Positions 1 through 8,739 of a DNA stretch of 64,000 nt are shown here, in pieces. A model generated the notes under the pieces. That model made no database searches and was not told where the DNA came from. It saw nothing but the letters and a program-made list of their open reading frames with translations. How positions within the stretch are numbered: position 1 is the stretch's first letter; each line of letters starts with the position of its first letter. Position numbers and translations under genes: made by a program. Source of the stretch: CAYXVJ01 sp050309435 (GTDB lineage: Bacteria > Bacillota > Clostridia > Saccharofermentanales > Fastidiosipilaceae); contig JBNRMJ010000012.1 in NCBI GenBank assembly GCA_050309435.1, forward strand, positions 1-64,000, read 5' to 3'.

Positions 1-121
1 GGCGCTTCCTCCGTGTTCGTTTAGTCACTTAACATGGTAGGGGAATCCGTTCTGGCGGGACACTTTTTATGTGCCGCTTGGGAGATCTTTTTTTACCCTT
101 CGCGACACTTCATTTTACAAT
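1..121. other. Intergenic, downstream of maf
   Basis: I see no gene that I can support here. On the minus strand a GGAGG lies at about 7-11, so the next minus-strand gene of the maf cluster probably starts just outside the window. Confidence 0.4.
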
Positions 122-844
122 TCACCAGATTCCTTTCGCAGCGAGCCTCCGATAAACCTCTGCCAATGGTAAACCAACCACGGTGTTGTAATCTCCCTCG
201 ATTTTCTCGACCAGCAGACTTGCGCCTTCCTGAATGCCGTAAGCGCCGGCCTTATCTAGGGCCGAACCGGATCGGATCGAAGCCAAGGCAGCTGCTTCCT
301 GCGCTTTATCCCAGGGATAGAAATGGACAAGAGTAACGGATACGAAAGACTCGAGTTTGCCATCTGCGATCATCGCTACGGCAGTCATGACTTGGTGGGC
401 CTTACCCGATAGTGATCGAAGCATCGAGAAAGCGTCTTCATCGTCACGAGGCTTTCCGAGGACGGTCTTACCATCATAAACAATCGTATCGGCCGATAAA
501 ACAAGCGCATCATCGTGATGATGGTTTTGCCATACTGATTTTGCTTTCGCTTCAGCCACCGCACGGCAAGCCAATGCGACTTGTTCTTCGGCTCTTAATT
601 CGAAATTTTCGGCAAGACTTTGAGAAAAAATACTCTTTTCGTCAATATCTGAAATGTCTACCTGAAAGTGATAGCCGGCTTGTGTGAGAAGTTCTCTGCG
701 ACGAGGCGAATTTGAGGCCAGAATCAATTCGGATGCCTTAGAATCAGATGGCCTGTCGCCCAAAGTTACATGATTCTCGCAGCAGATACCCCGGAGAGAG
801 GCGGCCTGACTTATCTCTAAATTTTGACAATCAAATTCGTTCAT
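122..844 (-). CDS. maf: Maf-family nucleotide pyrophosphatase
   Basis: Maf proteins hydrolyse non-canonical or modified nucleoside triphosphates (dTTP/UTP or m5UTP types) to monophosphates in the cytoplasm; older literature links them to septum formation. Visible motifs are the N-terminal block ASNSPRRREL (residues 43-52), the SADT block (118-121), VLGKP shortly after, and the C-terminal YGIQEGA and VGLPL blocks. At 240 residues it is longer than the usual 190-200 because about 40 residues precede the first motif. They include a CC pair and resemble no domain I know. The only ATG is the upstream one; a TTG at L28 would remove most of the extension. The gene is transcribed away from the small gene at 1010, with a perfect palindrome in the shared promoter region. 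Confidence 0.9.
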   Translation of the reverse strand: MNEFDCQNLEISQAASLRGICCENHVTLGDRPSDSKASELILASNSPRRRELLTQAGYHFQVDISDIDEKSIFSQSLAENFELRAEEQVALACRAVAEAKAKSVWQNHHHDDALVLSADTIVYDGKTVLGKPRDDEDAFSMLRSLSGKAHQVMTAVAMIADGKLESFVSVTLVHFYPWDKAQEAAALASIRSGSALDKAGAYGIQEGASLLVEKIEGDYNTVVGLPLAEVYRRLAAKGIW

Positions 845-867
845 TTATTTCTCTTTCCGGACATAAC

Positions 868-881
868 TTATCTGCAGATAA
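868..881. promoter_or_regulatory. Perfect 14-bp palindrome in the maf promoter region
   Basis: TTATCTGCAGATAA is a perfect inverted repeat 24 bp upstream of the maf ATG, next to a minus-strand -10-like TATAGT. The position suits an operator. No matching regulator is known to me. Confidence 0.4.
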
Positions 882-913
882 TACTATACTTCTCGGGCGC
901 ACTTGTCACTTGC

Positions 914-942
914 TTGTATTGAACTTGTAACATCAGTATAAT
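914..942 (+). promoter_or_regulatory. Candidate sigma-A promoter for the small gene at 1010
   Basis: TTGTAT (914-919), a 17-bp spacer, and TATAAT (937-942). It would give a 5' leader of about 60 nt. Confidence 0.5.
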
Positions 943-1009
943 AAATGCAGGCAGGCGTCCTATATATAAGCGTGTCGCCATCGTTAATCTTAACATGGAG
1001 GACAAACAT

Positions 1010-1210
1010 ATGGATCGGGTTGAATATAATCTCAGTAAGTGGACACCTTTGATTAAAGGCAGCATGTGCAACGGAAACCAGTGTGCAGGCTTCCGAAATA
1101 TCAGTACCGGAATTTTCGAAGAGGTTTGTAAGCTCAAAACGCCACAAGACCTAAAGCATTTTCAACAGCGGTTTCACTTGAAAAGTGATCAGATCAGGAG
1201 AGAATGGTAA
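1010..1210 (+). CDS. Small Cys-containing protein of unknown function
   Basis: A 66-residue protein that I do not recognise. The start is the ATG at 1010: GGAGG at 997-1001 lies 8 nt upstream, whereas the in-frame ATG at 995 overlaps that ribosome-binding site. The product is polar and basic at the C-terminus (ends RREW), has no membrane segment, and has three cysteines, two of them in CNGNQC. This arrangement could bind a metal or form a disulfide, but that is inference. It has its own predicted promoter and is followed by a strong hairpin. It is probably a real gene because promoter, RBS and terminator line up. Confidence 0.6.
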   Translation: MDRVEYNLSKWTPLIKGSMCNGNQCAGFRNISTGIFEEVCKLKTPQDLKHFQQRFHLKSDQIRREW

Positions 1211-1280
1211 GCGCATCCGGAAAAACAAGACACCTGCCGGCTACAGTTGTGTAGAAAAAACATCAGCGTAAACAAGAGAA

Positions 1281-1320
1281 AACCGCCGCATTCCCGGAAC
1301 AACTCCCGGGAACGGCGGTA
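1281..1320. terminator. Hairpin after the small gene
   Basis: The inverted repeat ACCGCCG.ATTCCCG / CCCGGGAA.CGGCGGT with a short loop. The T tract is poor on the plus strand and better on the minus strand. Confidence 0.5.
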
Positions 1321-1341
1321 TTACTATAGAAAGAGATATTT

Positions 1342-1695
1342 ATGTTATTTATTTGGTATCCGAAATGCTCCACCTGTAAAAAGATGAAGAACTGGCTCGA
1401 CGAGCATGAGATAGCTTATACAAGCAGAGATATCATGAGCGATACACCAACGGCCGAGGAACTTGCCGGCTGGCACCGCATATCAGGTCTTCCCTTGAGT
1501 CGCTTTTTCAACAGCTCGGGTGATCTTTACCGCTCGCTTGATCTGAAAAACAAACTGGTCGGTATGCCCTTAGAAGAGCAATATACACTTCTGGCCGGCG
1601 ATCCTTACCTGATTCGCAGACCTCTGCTGGTCGCCAAAGACATCGTTTTGGTCGGCAGCCGTATTCCCGAATGGGAAAAGGCACTGCTCGATTAA
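1342..1695 (+). CDS. ArsC/Spx-family thioredoxin-fold protein
   Basis: A 117-residue protein of the ArsC/Spx/YffB superfamily. The N-terminal redox motif C9-S-T-C12 follows the first strand (FIWYPKC), and the conserved RRPLLV stands at about 92-97. Members are glutathione- or thioredoxin-linked reductases, or the RNA-polymerase-binding regulator Spx. The CxxC would fit either; the sequence is closer to the YffB-like reductase branch by its short C-terminus. There is no arsR next to it, so a role in arsenate reduction cannot be assumed. The gene converges on the kinase-like gene, the two stop codons overlapping by 4 bp. The RBS is a modest AAAGAGAT. Confidence 0.8.
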   Translation: MLFIWYPKCSTCKKMKNWLDEHEIAYTSRDIMSDTPTAEELAGWHRISGLPLSRFFNSSGDLYRSLDLKNKLVGMPLEEQYTLLAGDPYLIRRPLLVAKDIVLVGSRIPEWEKALLD

Positions 1696-2339
1696 GTTTC
1701 TTCAGCTAAGGCGATGTTCTCGTTATCCGTGCTCAACATGCGCACGAGCATATCCACGGAACCTTCGATACCAAACCTGCTCGTAGAGATGGAGATGTCA
1801 TGAGACGAGGCATCTCCCCATTTCCGCGTGCCGTAATAGTTGTGATAGTTTTCGCGGTTGCGGTCGGTCTTCTTAATGATGCGCTTGGCATCCTTCTCGC
1901 TGACATCGTCTGTTTCCATGATTCGCCTGACCCTGTCTTCCTCTGTGGCATGAACGAAGATGGAGATCATATCCGGATCATCTTTGAGAATTTCATTGGC
2001 CACGCGGCCGACAATTACGCAGGAACCGCGTTCTGCCGCAGCCATAATCTGCTTGGCTATCGCATGGAAAATACGATCGCTAAGGACATAGAATCCTGCA
2101 TCATATTCGGGTATATATGGATTTCTCAGGCCCATCGGGAAACCAAGAGAGGTCAGAGTCATGGATTTTTCGTCGTGTTGTTCCAGTTCTTCCATGGACA
2201 TGTGTTCCGCTCTGGCAACTTCCTCGAGCAGGCGTTTGTCATAGAAATCAATGCCGAGCCTTTCCGCGAGCATACGGCCGAGTACGCGTCCGCCGCTGCC
2301 ATGTTGTCTGCCGATACAAATAATCAAACGCTGTTTCAT
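1692..2339 (-). CDS. Cytidylate kinase-like P-loop protein
   Basis: A 215-residue protein of the cytidylate-kinase-like family (PF13189 type). It has a glycine-rich nucleotide-binding loop GRQHGSGGR at residues 10-18, followed by a helix and the FYDKRLLEEVA segment typical of the group. The family is widespread in Clostridia and its substrate is mostly unknown; it is not the housekeeping Cmk. I chose the ATG at 2339 because a GAGGG stands 8 nt upstream, whereas the ATG at 2357 has the GAGGG inside its coding region. The gene ends against the ArsC-like gene. Confidence 0.75.
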   Translation of the reverse strand: MKQRLIICIGRQHGSGGRVLGRMLAERLGIDFYDKRLLEEVARAEHMSMEELEQHDEKSMTLTSLGFPMGLRNPYIPEYDAGFYVLSDRIFHAIAKQIMAAAERGSCVIVGRVANEILKDDPDMISIFVHATEEDRVRRIMETDDVSEKDAKRIIKKTDRNRENYHNYYGTRKWGDASSHDISISTSRFGIEGSVDMLVRMLSTDNENIALAEET

Positions 2340-2458
2340 CCATATCCCTCGATTCATCGATGCACCTTACGGTGCTTGCGCTGACGATAGCCTTCAGACT
2401 CTTTACTTATGTATATTATAGCAAGTTTAATTAGCTGATGTGTAACAAGCAAACGAAA

Positions 2459-2481
2459 AAGTCGAGGCCTAAACCTCGACT
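2459..2481 (-). terminator. Rho-independent terminator of the transporter gene
   Basis: A perfect stem GTCGAGG/CCTCGAC with a 6-nt loop, followed on the minus strand by TTTTT. Confidence 0.8.
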
Positions 2482-2516
2482 CTTCGTAAAAAAGTGAAAG
2501 CTTACTTAATTCAACC

Positions 2517-3782
2517 TTACGCCCAGATCAGCCAGACAAGGATATAAGCAGAAAGCACGGCGGCCAAGGTGTAAGGGACACTAATCTTCATGAAGTCCTT
2601 ATTGCTGACTTCATGGCCGTTCTTTCTCAAGATACCGATACCCATGATGTTGGCCGAAGCCCCGATAGGAGTCAGGTTTCCGCCAAGGGTCGCTCCGCAG
2701 ATCAAACCGAAATAAAAGAGATAAGGATCCATTCCCATCTGCAGGGCGATAGAAGAAACTACCGGCAGCATCGTAGCCACATACGGGATGTTATCAATAA
2801 CAGCTGATATCAGAACAGATGCCCAGAGCAAGACACTGAACATGACGAAGACCGAGTTTCCGCCGATCTTGACGAACAGTTCGGCAATCGCATCGACAAC
2901 ACCGACTTCCTGGATGCCGGCGATAACAACGAAGAGCGACGCCAGTAAGAGCAGTGTGAAATAGTCCGTCTCCAATGCCATGGCCTTGAGTACGATGAAT
3001 TTCCTTGTTCTGATGATTTCATACACGATTCCGACAGCCATCAGCGAAACACAGATCAAACCGTTCGTGATTTCCGGTTTATTGGGAATAAACGAAGCGA
3101 AAATCAAGAGAACGACTGTTCCCAGCAGCAAGACCGTGGGAAAATAATTCGTAACCGTCGTAAGTTCGGTACCCTCAACTTTTTGATTGAACTTACGGAA
3201 ATAGACATATAGAACGACTGTCGCCGCAAGTAGACCAATCTGGTTGATCCAGAATAAACCGGGCTTGCCCTGCATCCAGAAAAAATCAAGGAAGTCCATA
3301 TCAGCTGCACCACCCAGCATAATGGAGGTTGTGTCACCAACCAGAGTAGCCGCACCTTCCAGATTGGAAGCGACAGAAATTGCGATTACACTCGGAACCG
3401 GTGAAATTTTCAATTTCTTAGCGATCGTCACCGCCACGGGAGCAACCATCAAAACAGTAGCGACGTTATCAACGAAGGCGGAGATAACACCGGCAAAGAC
3501 CGACAGCGCCAGAATTGTCCATTTCACGTTCGGCATCCGCATGATAATCATATCGGCCAGACGAGACGGCATCTGCGATTCGATGAAGAGGTTAACCACA
3601 CCCATCGTGCCCAGAATCATTAAAATAACATTCCAGTCAACGGCACCGAAGACCTTTCCGACCGGCAGTATACCTAAAACCACGAATAATACCGCAGCAG
3701 CGAGGGCTACATAAGCCCTGTACTTTGGCAATGAGATCATCAAGACATAAGTCAGGATGAAAAGAATTAAAGCTGGTAACAT
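2517..3782 (-). CDS. ArsB/SLC13-type ion permease
   Basis: A 421-residue integral membrane protein of the ion transporter superfamily (ArsB, NhaD, CitT/SLC13, P-protein). About ten to eleven hydrophobic segments are visible. Two repeat-like halves carry the family signatures SAFVDNVATVLMVAPV and SAVIDNIPYVATMLPV, and the loop GGNLTPIGASANIMG near the C-terminus is the classic ArsB/SLC13 motif. The substrate could be arsenite, sodium/proton or a dicarboxylate; sequence alone does not decide. A strong AAGGAG lies 5 nt before the ATG. No arsR or arsC of the classical operon type is joined to it. Confidence 0.8.
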   Translation of the reverse strand: MLPALILFILTYVLMISLPKYRAYVALAAAVLFVVLGILPVGKVFGAVDWNVILMILGTMGVVNLFIESQMPSRLADMIIMRMPNVKWTILALSVFAGVISAFVDNVATVLMVAPVAVTIAKKLKISPVPSVIAISVASNLEGAATLVGDTTSIMLGGAADMDFLDFFWMQGKPGLFWINQIGLLAATVVLYVYFRKFNQKVEGTELTTVTNYFPTVLLLGTVVLLIFASFIPNKPEITNGLICVSLMAVGIVYEIIRTRKFIVLKAMALETDYFTLLLLASLFVVIAGIQEVGVVDAIAELFVKIGGNSVFVMFSVLLWASVLISAVIDNIPYVATMLPVVSSIALQMGMDPYLFYFGLICGATLGGNLTPIGASANIMGIGILRKNGHEVSNKDFMKISVPYTLAAVLSAYILVWLIWA

Positions 3783-3914
3783 ATGAACTCCTTAAATCAT
3801 TGTTCCCTCCCAAGGGACTCACAAATTATAGCTGAAAGACGGTCATTGTGAAGCGGATGTATTTGTAAAATTAGGACTATAATATGAGTAGTGTAATTAA
3901 GGCAAAGGTGAACC

Positions 3915-4814
3915 ATGCCCGTGAAAAAATCATTTCGTATTCAGGCTTATCAATCCGCCCCGTCCGAGTCTGCTGCATCAGGCATTCTTCAGCTATGTAA
4001 AGACCGTCACGACTACCGTGATGTCGAACGGGCAATCTATAATCAGCCTGATTTCGTATTTTTCGCGAAACTAGGAAAAGAAGTAATCGCCTTTTGTACG
4101 GCACTATTGGAGCAGGATAATCTGGAGGCGACCCTGTCTTTATACGTTAGACCCGACGCTCGCGGACAGGGCATCGCCGGCGAACTGTTGAGCCGGACGG
4201 TCGAACAGCTTCGAAAAAAGGGCTATGATCCGAACTTCGTCTCTTTTTATCCCCGTCGTGATCAGAGCCTGGCCGCCTTTTTAATGCATTACAACATGCA
4301 TTACCTCTACAGTGACATCTGTATGTTATATCCTCCTGACATCCCGCACTCCCCTCACAAGCTACGTAATAGTGCCGAGATCGTTCCTTATCAGGACTCT
4401 TTTTATCCTGAAATGGTTCGTCTACGCAATCTTGGTGTAAACGATGATCAGCGCTTGAAAAAACTGCCGCAGCGTCAACTCTTTCACGAAGACGATTCTG
4501 CCTACCGCAGCTGGATGAAGAGTCAGACATCCAATGCTTTCGTTCTTTTGGTAGACGGACAGATGAAAGGGTTCGCGATGGCTGCCTCTGACGGTGAAGT
4601 TCGCTCGATCGTAGTTGATCCAGCAGAGCGCGGTCAAGGTTATGCCACGGCTCTTGTCTCTTGTGCTTTGACGAGACAGCTGCAATCAAACAGGCGCGAA
4701 ATCTATCTTTGGGTCGCAGAGAGAAATATCGTGGCCAGACATATATACAGTAAACTGGGATTTCGAGATGACGAGATCTTTGACTGTGCTTTCGGTAAAC
4801 CGCTTTTGTATTAA
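3915..4814 (+). CDS. Tandem GNAT-family acetyltransferase
   Basis: A 299-residue protein with two GNAT domains. The first (about 1-135) has the acetyl-CoA loop RPDARGQGIAGELL. The second (about 150-299) has DPAERGQGYATALV and the terminal motif ARHIYSKLGF. This tandem layout resembles mycothiol synthase, but Firmicutes do not make mycothiol, so the substrate is unknown. The gene stands alone between a minus-strand transporter and an ABC gene, and ends before a short hairpin. Confidence 0.8.
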   Translation: MPVKKSFRIQAYQSAPSESAASGILQLCKDRHDYRDVERAIYNQPDFVFFAKLGKEVIAFCTALLEQDNLEATLSLYVRPDARGQGIAGELLSRTVEQLRKKGYDPNFVSFYPRRDQSLAAFLMHYNMHYLYSDICMLYPPDIPHSPHKLRNSAEIVPYQDSFYPEMVRLRNLGVNDDQRLKKLPQRQLFHEDDSAYRSWMKSQTSNAFVLLVDGQMKGFAMAASDGEVRSIVVDPAERGQGYATALVSCALTRQLQSNRREIYLWVAERNIVARHIYSKLGFRDDEIFDCAFGKPLLY

Positions 4815-4854
4815 TACTTATATTTTTTGAATTTGTTTTCTAATTATTTACAAC

Positions 4855-4884
4855 GCGGTAGTCTTTACCGCTTGACGCTTTTTT
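4855..4884 (+). terminator. Terminator of the GNAT gene
   Basis: Stem GCGGTA/TACCGC followed within a few bases by TTTTTT. Confidence 0.6.
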
Positions 4885-4956
4885 ACCTAAGTTTCACACT
4901 TATATAGTTATCTATTTGTTCTATGAACTTGCCTGCAGGCATTAGAAGGATTTCAA

Positions 4957-7290
4957 ATGTTAGAATTACGCCATATCTCAAAAACTTATAAGGTCGGCGA
5001 TATCGAGACCAAAGCGCTGCAAGACGTTTCCCTCTCCTTTCGCGAACAGGAGTTTGTCGCCATACTCGGTACGTCCGGATCGGGAAAAACGACAACACTG
5101 AATATCGTCGGCGGACTGGATCGTGCCGATTCAGGCACGCTGGTCATCCAGGGCCGGGATACCGGCCGTTTCTCCAACCATGATTGGGATGCTTATCGCA
5201 ACAATTCGGTCGGTTTTGTTTTTCAGAGTTATAACCTGATCAATCACCTCTCCATCGTAGCGAATGTCGAGATGGGCATGACCCTTTCAGGTGTCAGCAG
5301 AAAAGAAAAACACGAACGCGCCTTAAAGGTCTTAACCGAGGTGGGTCTGGCCGATCATTTACATAAAAATCCGACTCAACTATCGGGTGGTCAGCAGCAG
5401 CGCGTTGCCATCGCCAGAGCTCTGGCCAACGATCCGCAGGTTTTACTCTGCGACGAACCGACCGGCGCACTGGACAGCGAAACGAGCAAACAGATCATGG
5501 ATCTGATCCGCGAAGTATCGAAGGACCGGCTCGTCATCATCGTGACACATAACCCCGATCTGGCTAATTCATATGCCGATCGCATCATTCACTTCTCGGA
5601 CGGCCGCATTGTCTCGGACTCGAATCCTTATGAAGAGAAATCGAGTAAAGATGTGTTTAATTTACGCAAGACCGCCATGAATTATCTGACGGCCCTGACG
5701 CTTTCCTTCAACAATCTTCTAACCAAGAAAGGCAGGACGATTCTTACGTCCTTTGCCTCTTCGATCGGTATTATCGGCATCGCCGTTATTCTGGCGCTCT
5801 CGTCGGGATTCCGCATTCAAATTGATAAATACCAGATGGATACCCTGGCCGACATGCCGATCATAATCTCGCAGCAGGCTTCTACCTTTAATATGGAGGA
5901 TATTTCCACCTTACAAGATAGTATCGAGGGCACGGATGAGTTTGCGGACAGCGACGAAGTTTATCTGTATGATCCGTCGAACAGTACATTCGTTCACACG
6001 AATGTTTTTACCGAGAAGTTCATCGATTATCTCGATCAAATCGATCCGGACATCGCCAGTTCGATTGGTGTGGTCCGCAGTGTTCAGATGAATCTGATTC
6101 GCGATCTGGGCGATAAAATCGTACCGGTTACCTTCAGTGCGGGTCGAGGAGGCCCAGGCGGCGCTAGCGGCGCGCCGAGCCTTGGCATGTCCTCTTATCC
6201 GGTCAACCTGGATCCCGGCGCTCCCGATTACCTGGAATCTTCTTATGACCTCATGGCCGGATCTTATCCCCGGGAAGCAAGCGATCTGGTTCTGGTTATT
6301 GATGCTCGAAACCGCGTCAACATCAACGTGGCCGAAGGGCTTGGTTTTGATGTTGAAGATCTGGAGCATATAAGTTTTGATGAAATCGTCGGTCTGGAAC
6401 TAAAGGCCGTTTCCAATAACGATTACTACATGAAGACAGAATTCGGCACCTTCGCTCCGGGAAACGATTATGATGCCATGTATAACTCGGAAGACAGTCT
6501 TACCTTAACCATCACCGGTATCGTAAGACAAAAAGAAGACGTGGGAATCGCCGTACTGAGCCCCGGTATCGCTTACAGCGATGACCTGACGAAACTAATC
6601 ATGGAACGTGCCAGGGATTCTGAAATCGTCAAGGCTCAAGAGGAAAGCGACACGAACGTCATCACAACCGAAGCCTTCACCGATAACGGAAAAGAGCAAT
6701 TCCTAGCCTATCTCGGTGCCGACTCCATGCCGAGCCTGCTTCTGGTTTATCCTCAGACATTCCAGGATAAGGATGCCGTGCGTGCTTATCTGGATGACTT
6801 CAATAAGGATCTGGAGCTGGAGGATCAGATTATCTACACGGATATGGCTGCGACTGTTTCCGAACTCTCCGGCGGTATCATGAATGCGATTACACTGGTG
6901 TTGATTGCCTTTGCCGCTATATCGCTGGTAGTTAGCCTGATCATGATCTCGATTATCACCTATACCTCCGTTTTGGAACGCACGAAAGAAATCGGTATTC
7001 TGCGGGCGCTGGGTGCCAGAAAGAAAGATATTACCCGTGTCTTTGACGCGGAAACCTTCATTATCGGCGTTTTGTCGGGCCTTCTCGGTATCGGTGTCGC
7101 CTACCTCCTGACAATACCGATCAATAATTTCCTTTATCGAACCACGGAGCTCAAGAATGTCGCCGTGTTGAAACCGACTCATGCGGCCTTCCTGGTTGTC
7201 GTCAGTACGATCTTGACGGTTCTGGGCGGTCACATACCTGCCATCATGGCTTCCCGAAAAGATCCCGTTGAGGCACTGCGCTCCGAGTAG
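4957..7290 (+). CDS. MacB-type ABC transporter, fused ATPase and FtsX permease
   Basis: A 777-residue fusion. The N-terminal ATPase (about 1-230) has Walker A GTSGSGKTT at 38-46, signature LSGGQQQR, and Walker B VLLCDEPTGAL. A first membrane segment follows near 260-285, then a long external region of about 340 residues with a Gly-rich stretch (GRGGPGGASG). Three membrane segments form the C-terminal FtsX/MacB permease. Such proteins work by mechanotransmission on extracytoplasmic substrates: peptide export, antimicrobial-peptide resistance or lipoprotein release. No membrane-fusion protein or two-component system is adjacent. The APC permease gene follows after 42 bp and may be co-transcribed. 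Confidence 0.88.
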   Translation: MLELRHISKTYKVGDIETKALQDVSLSFREQEFVAILGTSGSGKTTTLNIVGGLDRADSGTLVIQGRDTGRFSNHDWDAYRNNSVGFVFQSYNLINHLSIVANVEMGMTLSGVSRKEKHERALKVLTEVGLADHLHKNPTQLSGGQQQRVAIARALANDPQVLLCDEPTGALDSETSKQIMDLIREVSKDRLVIIVTHNPDLANSYADRIIHFSDGRIVSDSNPYEEKSSKDVFNLRKTAMNYLTALTLSFNNLLTKKGRTILTSFASSIGIIGIAVILALSSGFRIQIDKYQMDTLADMPIIISQQASTFNMEDISTLQDSIEGTDEFADSDEVYLYDPSNSTFVHTNVFTEKFIDYLDQIDPDIASSIGVVRSVQMNLIRDLGDKIVPVTFSAGRGGPGGASGAPSLGMSSYPVNLDPGAPDYLESSYDLMAGSYPREASDLVLVIDARNRVNINVAEGLGFDVEDLEHISFDEIVGLELKAVSNNDYYMKTEFGTFAPGNDYDAMYNSEDSLTLTITGIVRQKEDVGIAVLSPGIAYSDDLTKLIMERARDSEIVKAQEESDTNVITTEAFTDNGKEQFLAYLGADSMPSLLLVYPQTFQDKDAVRAYLDDFNKDLELEDQIIYTDMAATVSELSGGIMNAITLVLIAFAAISLVVSLIMISIITYTSVLERTKEIGILRALGARKKDITRVFDAETFIIGVLSGLLGIGVAYLLTIPINNFLYRTTELKNVAVLKPTHAAFLVVVSTILTVLGGHIPAIMASRKDPVEALRSE

Positions 7291-7332
7291 ATATGCTAGT
7301 CTGGACATAGAACAACTCTTTTGGGAGGTTAT

Positions 7333-8637
7333 ATGTCCGGATTCAACACAGACTTGCAGACTCAATCTGCCCATAAGAAAAAAGCGAATCGCGGCCTTAG
7401 ACGAGAGTTGAATCTTCTCGATGCGGTCGCGATTGGCTTGGGAGCCGTTATCGGTGCCGGAATATTTGTTGTCAGCGGTCAAGCGGCCGGGATCGCCGGA
7501 CCCTCGATGCTTCTCTCGCTGGTCGTCGCCGGAATCGCGGCTTCGGCCAACGGCCTTAGCTCGGCTCAACTGGCATCTTTGTACCCGCAGTCGGGCGGCA
7601 CATACGAATACGGCTACGAACTCTTGTCGCCATGGGCCGGTTTCGCAGCCGGCTGGATGTTTCTGACCAGTAAACTTGCTGCCGGAGCGGTTGTTGCACT
7701 CGGCTTCGCGGCCTATGCCGGCGAACTCTTCCCCCTGCTGCCGTTAAAAGCTACGGCAATATCAATCGTCGCCCTGTTGACAATAGCCAATCTCTTTGGT
7801 ATCAAAAAAGCAGGTTTGCTGAATCGTGTTATCGTCTCGGTAACCGTTTTGCTCTTGCTTGCTTTTGTGCTCTTCGGGGTATCGAAAGCAAACAGGAATA
7901 ATCTTCACCCCTTTATGACCGGCGGTTTAGACGGCTTTCTCGAAGCATCGGCCATGATGTTTTTCGCTTATACCGGTTATGCTCGCGTCGCAACACTGGG
8001 AGAAGAAATCAAAAATCCCCGGAAAAATATACCGCGGGCTGTGGTTTTGACTTTAGCCTTGTCGCTGGTCTTGTATCTGGCTGTAGCCGGAACGGCTCTG
8101 GCAGGTATCGGTGCCGGTGAAATGGCCGCATCGGCGTCCCCGCTGGTTACGGCAGCTTTCAAGATGGGCTTTCCTCTGCTCGCAAGATCCCTCTCACTTG
8201 CCGCCGCGACCGCCATGCTGGGTGTCCTTTTAAGTCAAATCCTCGGGATCTCGCGCATGCTCTTTGCCATGTCTATACGCTCGGATCTACCGCCTGTTTT
8301 CGCCAAGGTGTCGAAGAAGTCGGCCGTCCCCGCAGCAGGCGTTATTGCCGCCGGCGTTATCATAAGCCTCCTGGTTCTCATCGGAGAAATAAAACCCATT
8401 CTGACAGCTGCCTCTTTTACGATTCTGCTGTATTACAGCATCGCCAATCTGGCCGCTTTACGCGTGGCAAGAAAGGATCGTTTCTTACCGCGCTTCGTCT
8501 CCGTTATCGGTTTGGTCTTTTGCCTGATGATGTCCGTTTCACTGGATTTGCCGATCATTTTATCCGGTATCGGCATTTTAGTTTCGGGCTTTATCTACCG
8601 TTTTGTATATCGGCGACGCAAGACCCCTGTCTCCTAA
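7333..8637 (+). CDS. APC-family amino acid/polyamine permease
   Basis: A 434-residue permease with about twelve membrane segments. The first carries the APC signature (DAVAIGLGAVIGAGIF), with the unwound GAGIF substrate-binding stretch, and EEIKNPRKNIPRA is the conserved loop after segment 6. The likely role is uptake or exchange of an amino acid or amine; the substrate is not readable. The start is the ATG at 7333, with GGGAGG ending 4 nt upstream; the in-frame TTG at 7321 lies upstream of that RBS. It follows the ABC gene closely and ends at a bidirectional terminator. Confidence 0.85.
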   Translation: MSGFNTDLQTQSAHKKKANRGLRRELNLLDAVAIGLGAVIGAGIFVVSGQAAGIAGPSMLLSLVVAGIAASANGLSSAQLASLYPQSGGTYEYGYELLSPWAGFAAGWMFLTSKLAAGAVVALGFAAYAGELFPLLPLKATAISIVALLTIANLFGIKKAGLLNRVIVSVTVLLLLAFVLFGVSKANRNNLHPFMTGGLDGFLEASAMMFFAYTGYARVATLGEEIKNPRKNIPRAVVLTLALSLVLYLAVAGTALAGIGAGEMAASASPLVTAAFKMGFPLLARSLSLAAATAMLGVLLSQILGISRMLFAMSIRSDLPPVFAKVSKKSAVPAAGVIAAGVIISLLVLIGEIKPILTAASFTILLYYSIANLAALRVARKDRFLPRFVSVIGLVFCLMMSVSLDLPIILSGIGILVSGFIYRFVYRRRKTPVS

Positions 8638-8654
8638 AGAATAAAAAACTAAGA

Positions 8655-8680
8655 AACCCGACATCGCAGGATGCCGGGTT
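8655..8680. terminator. Bidirectional terminator between the APC permease and metQ
   Basis: An 11-bp stem with one mismatch (AACCCG.CATC type), loop GCAG, and T-rich flanks on both strands. Confidence 0.8.
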
Positions 8681-8739
8681 CTTTTATGAGGATATTTCTA
8701 AACGGTTTTGCTTCCGGGAGTGATAAGCTTTTTATGCTC

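Noticed and set aside
1342..3782. Arsenic resistance operon (arsC-like plus arsB-like)
   Set aside because: The two genes are on opposite strands with a kinase-like gene between, there is no arsR, and both families are functionally broad.
4147..4689. 180-codon minus-strand reading frame
   Set aside because: It is antisense to the GNAT gene, whose motifs are clear; composition is that of a shadow frame.
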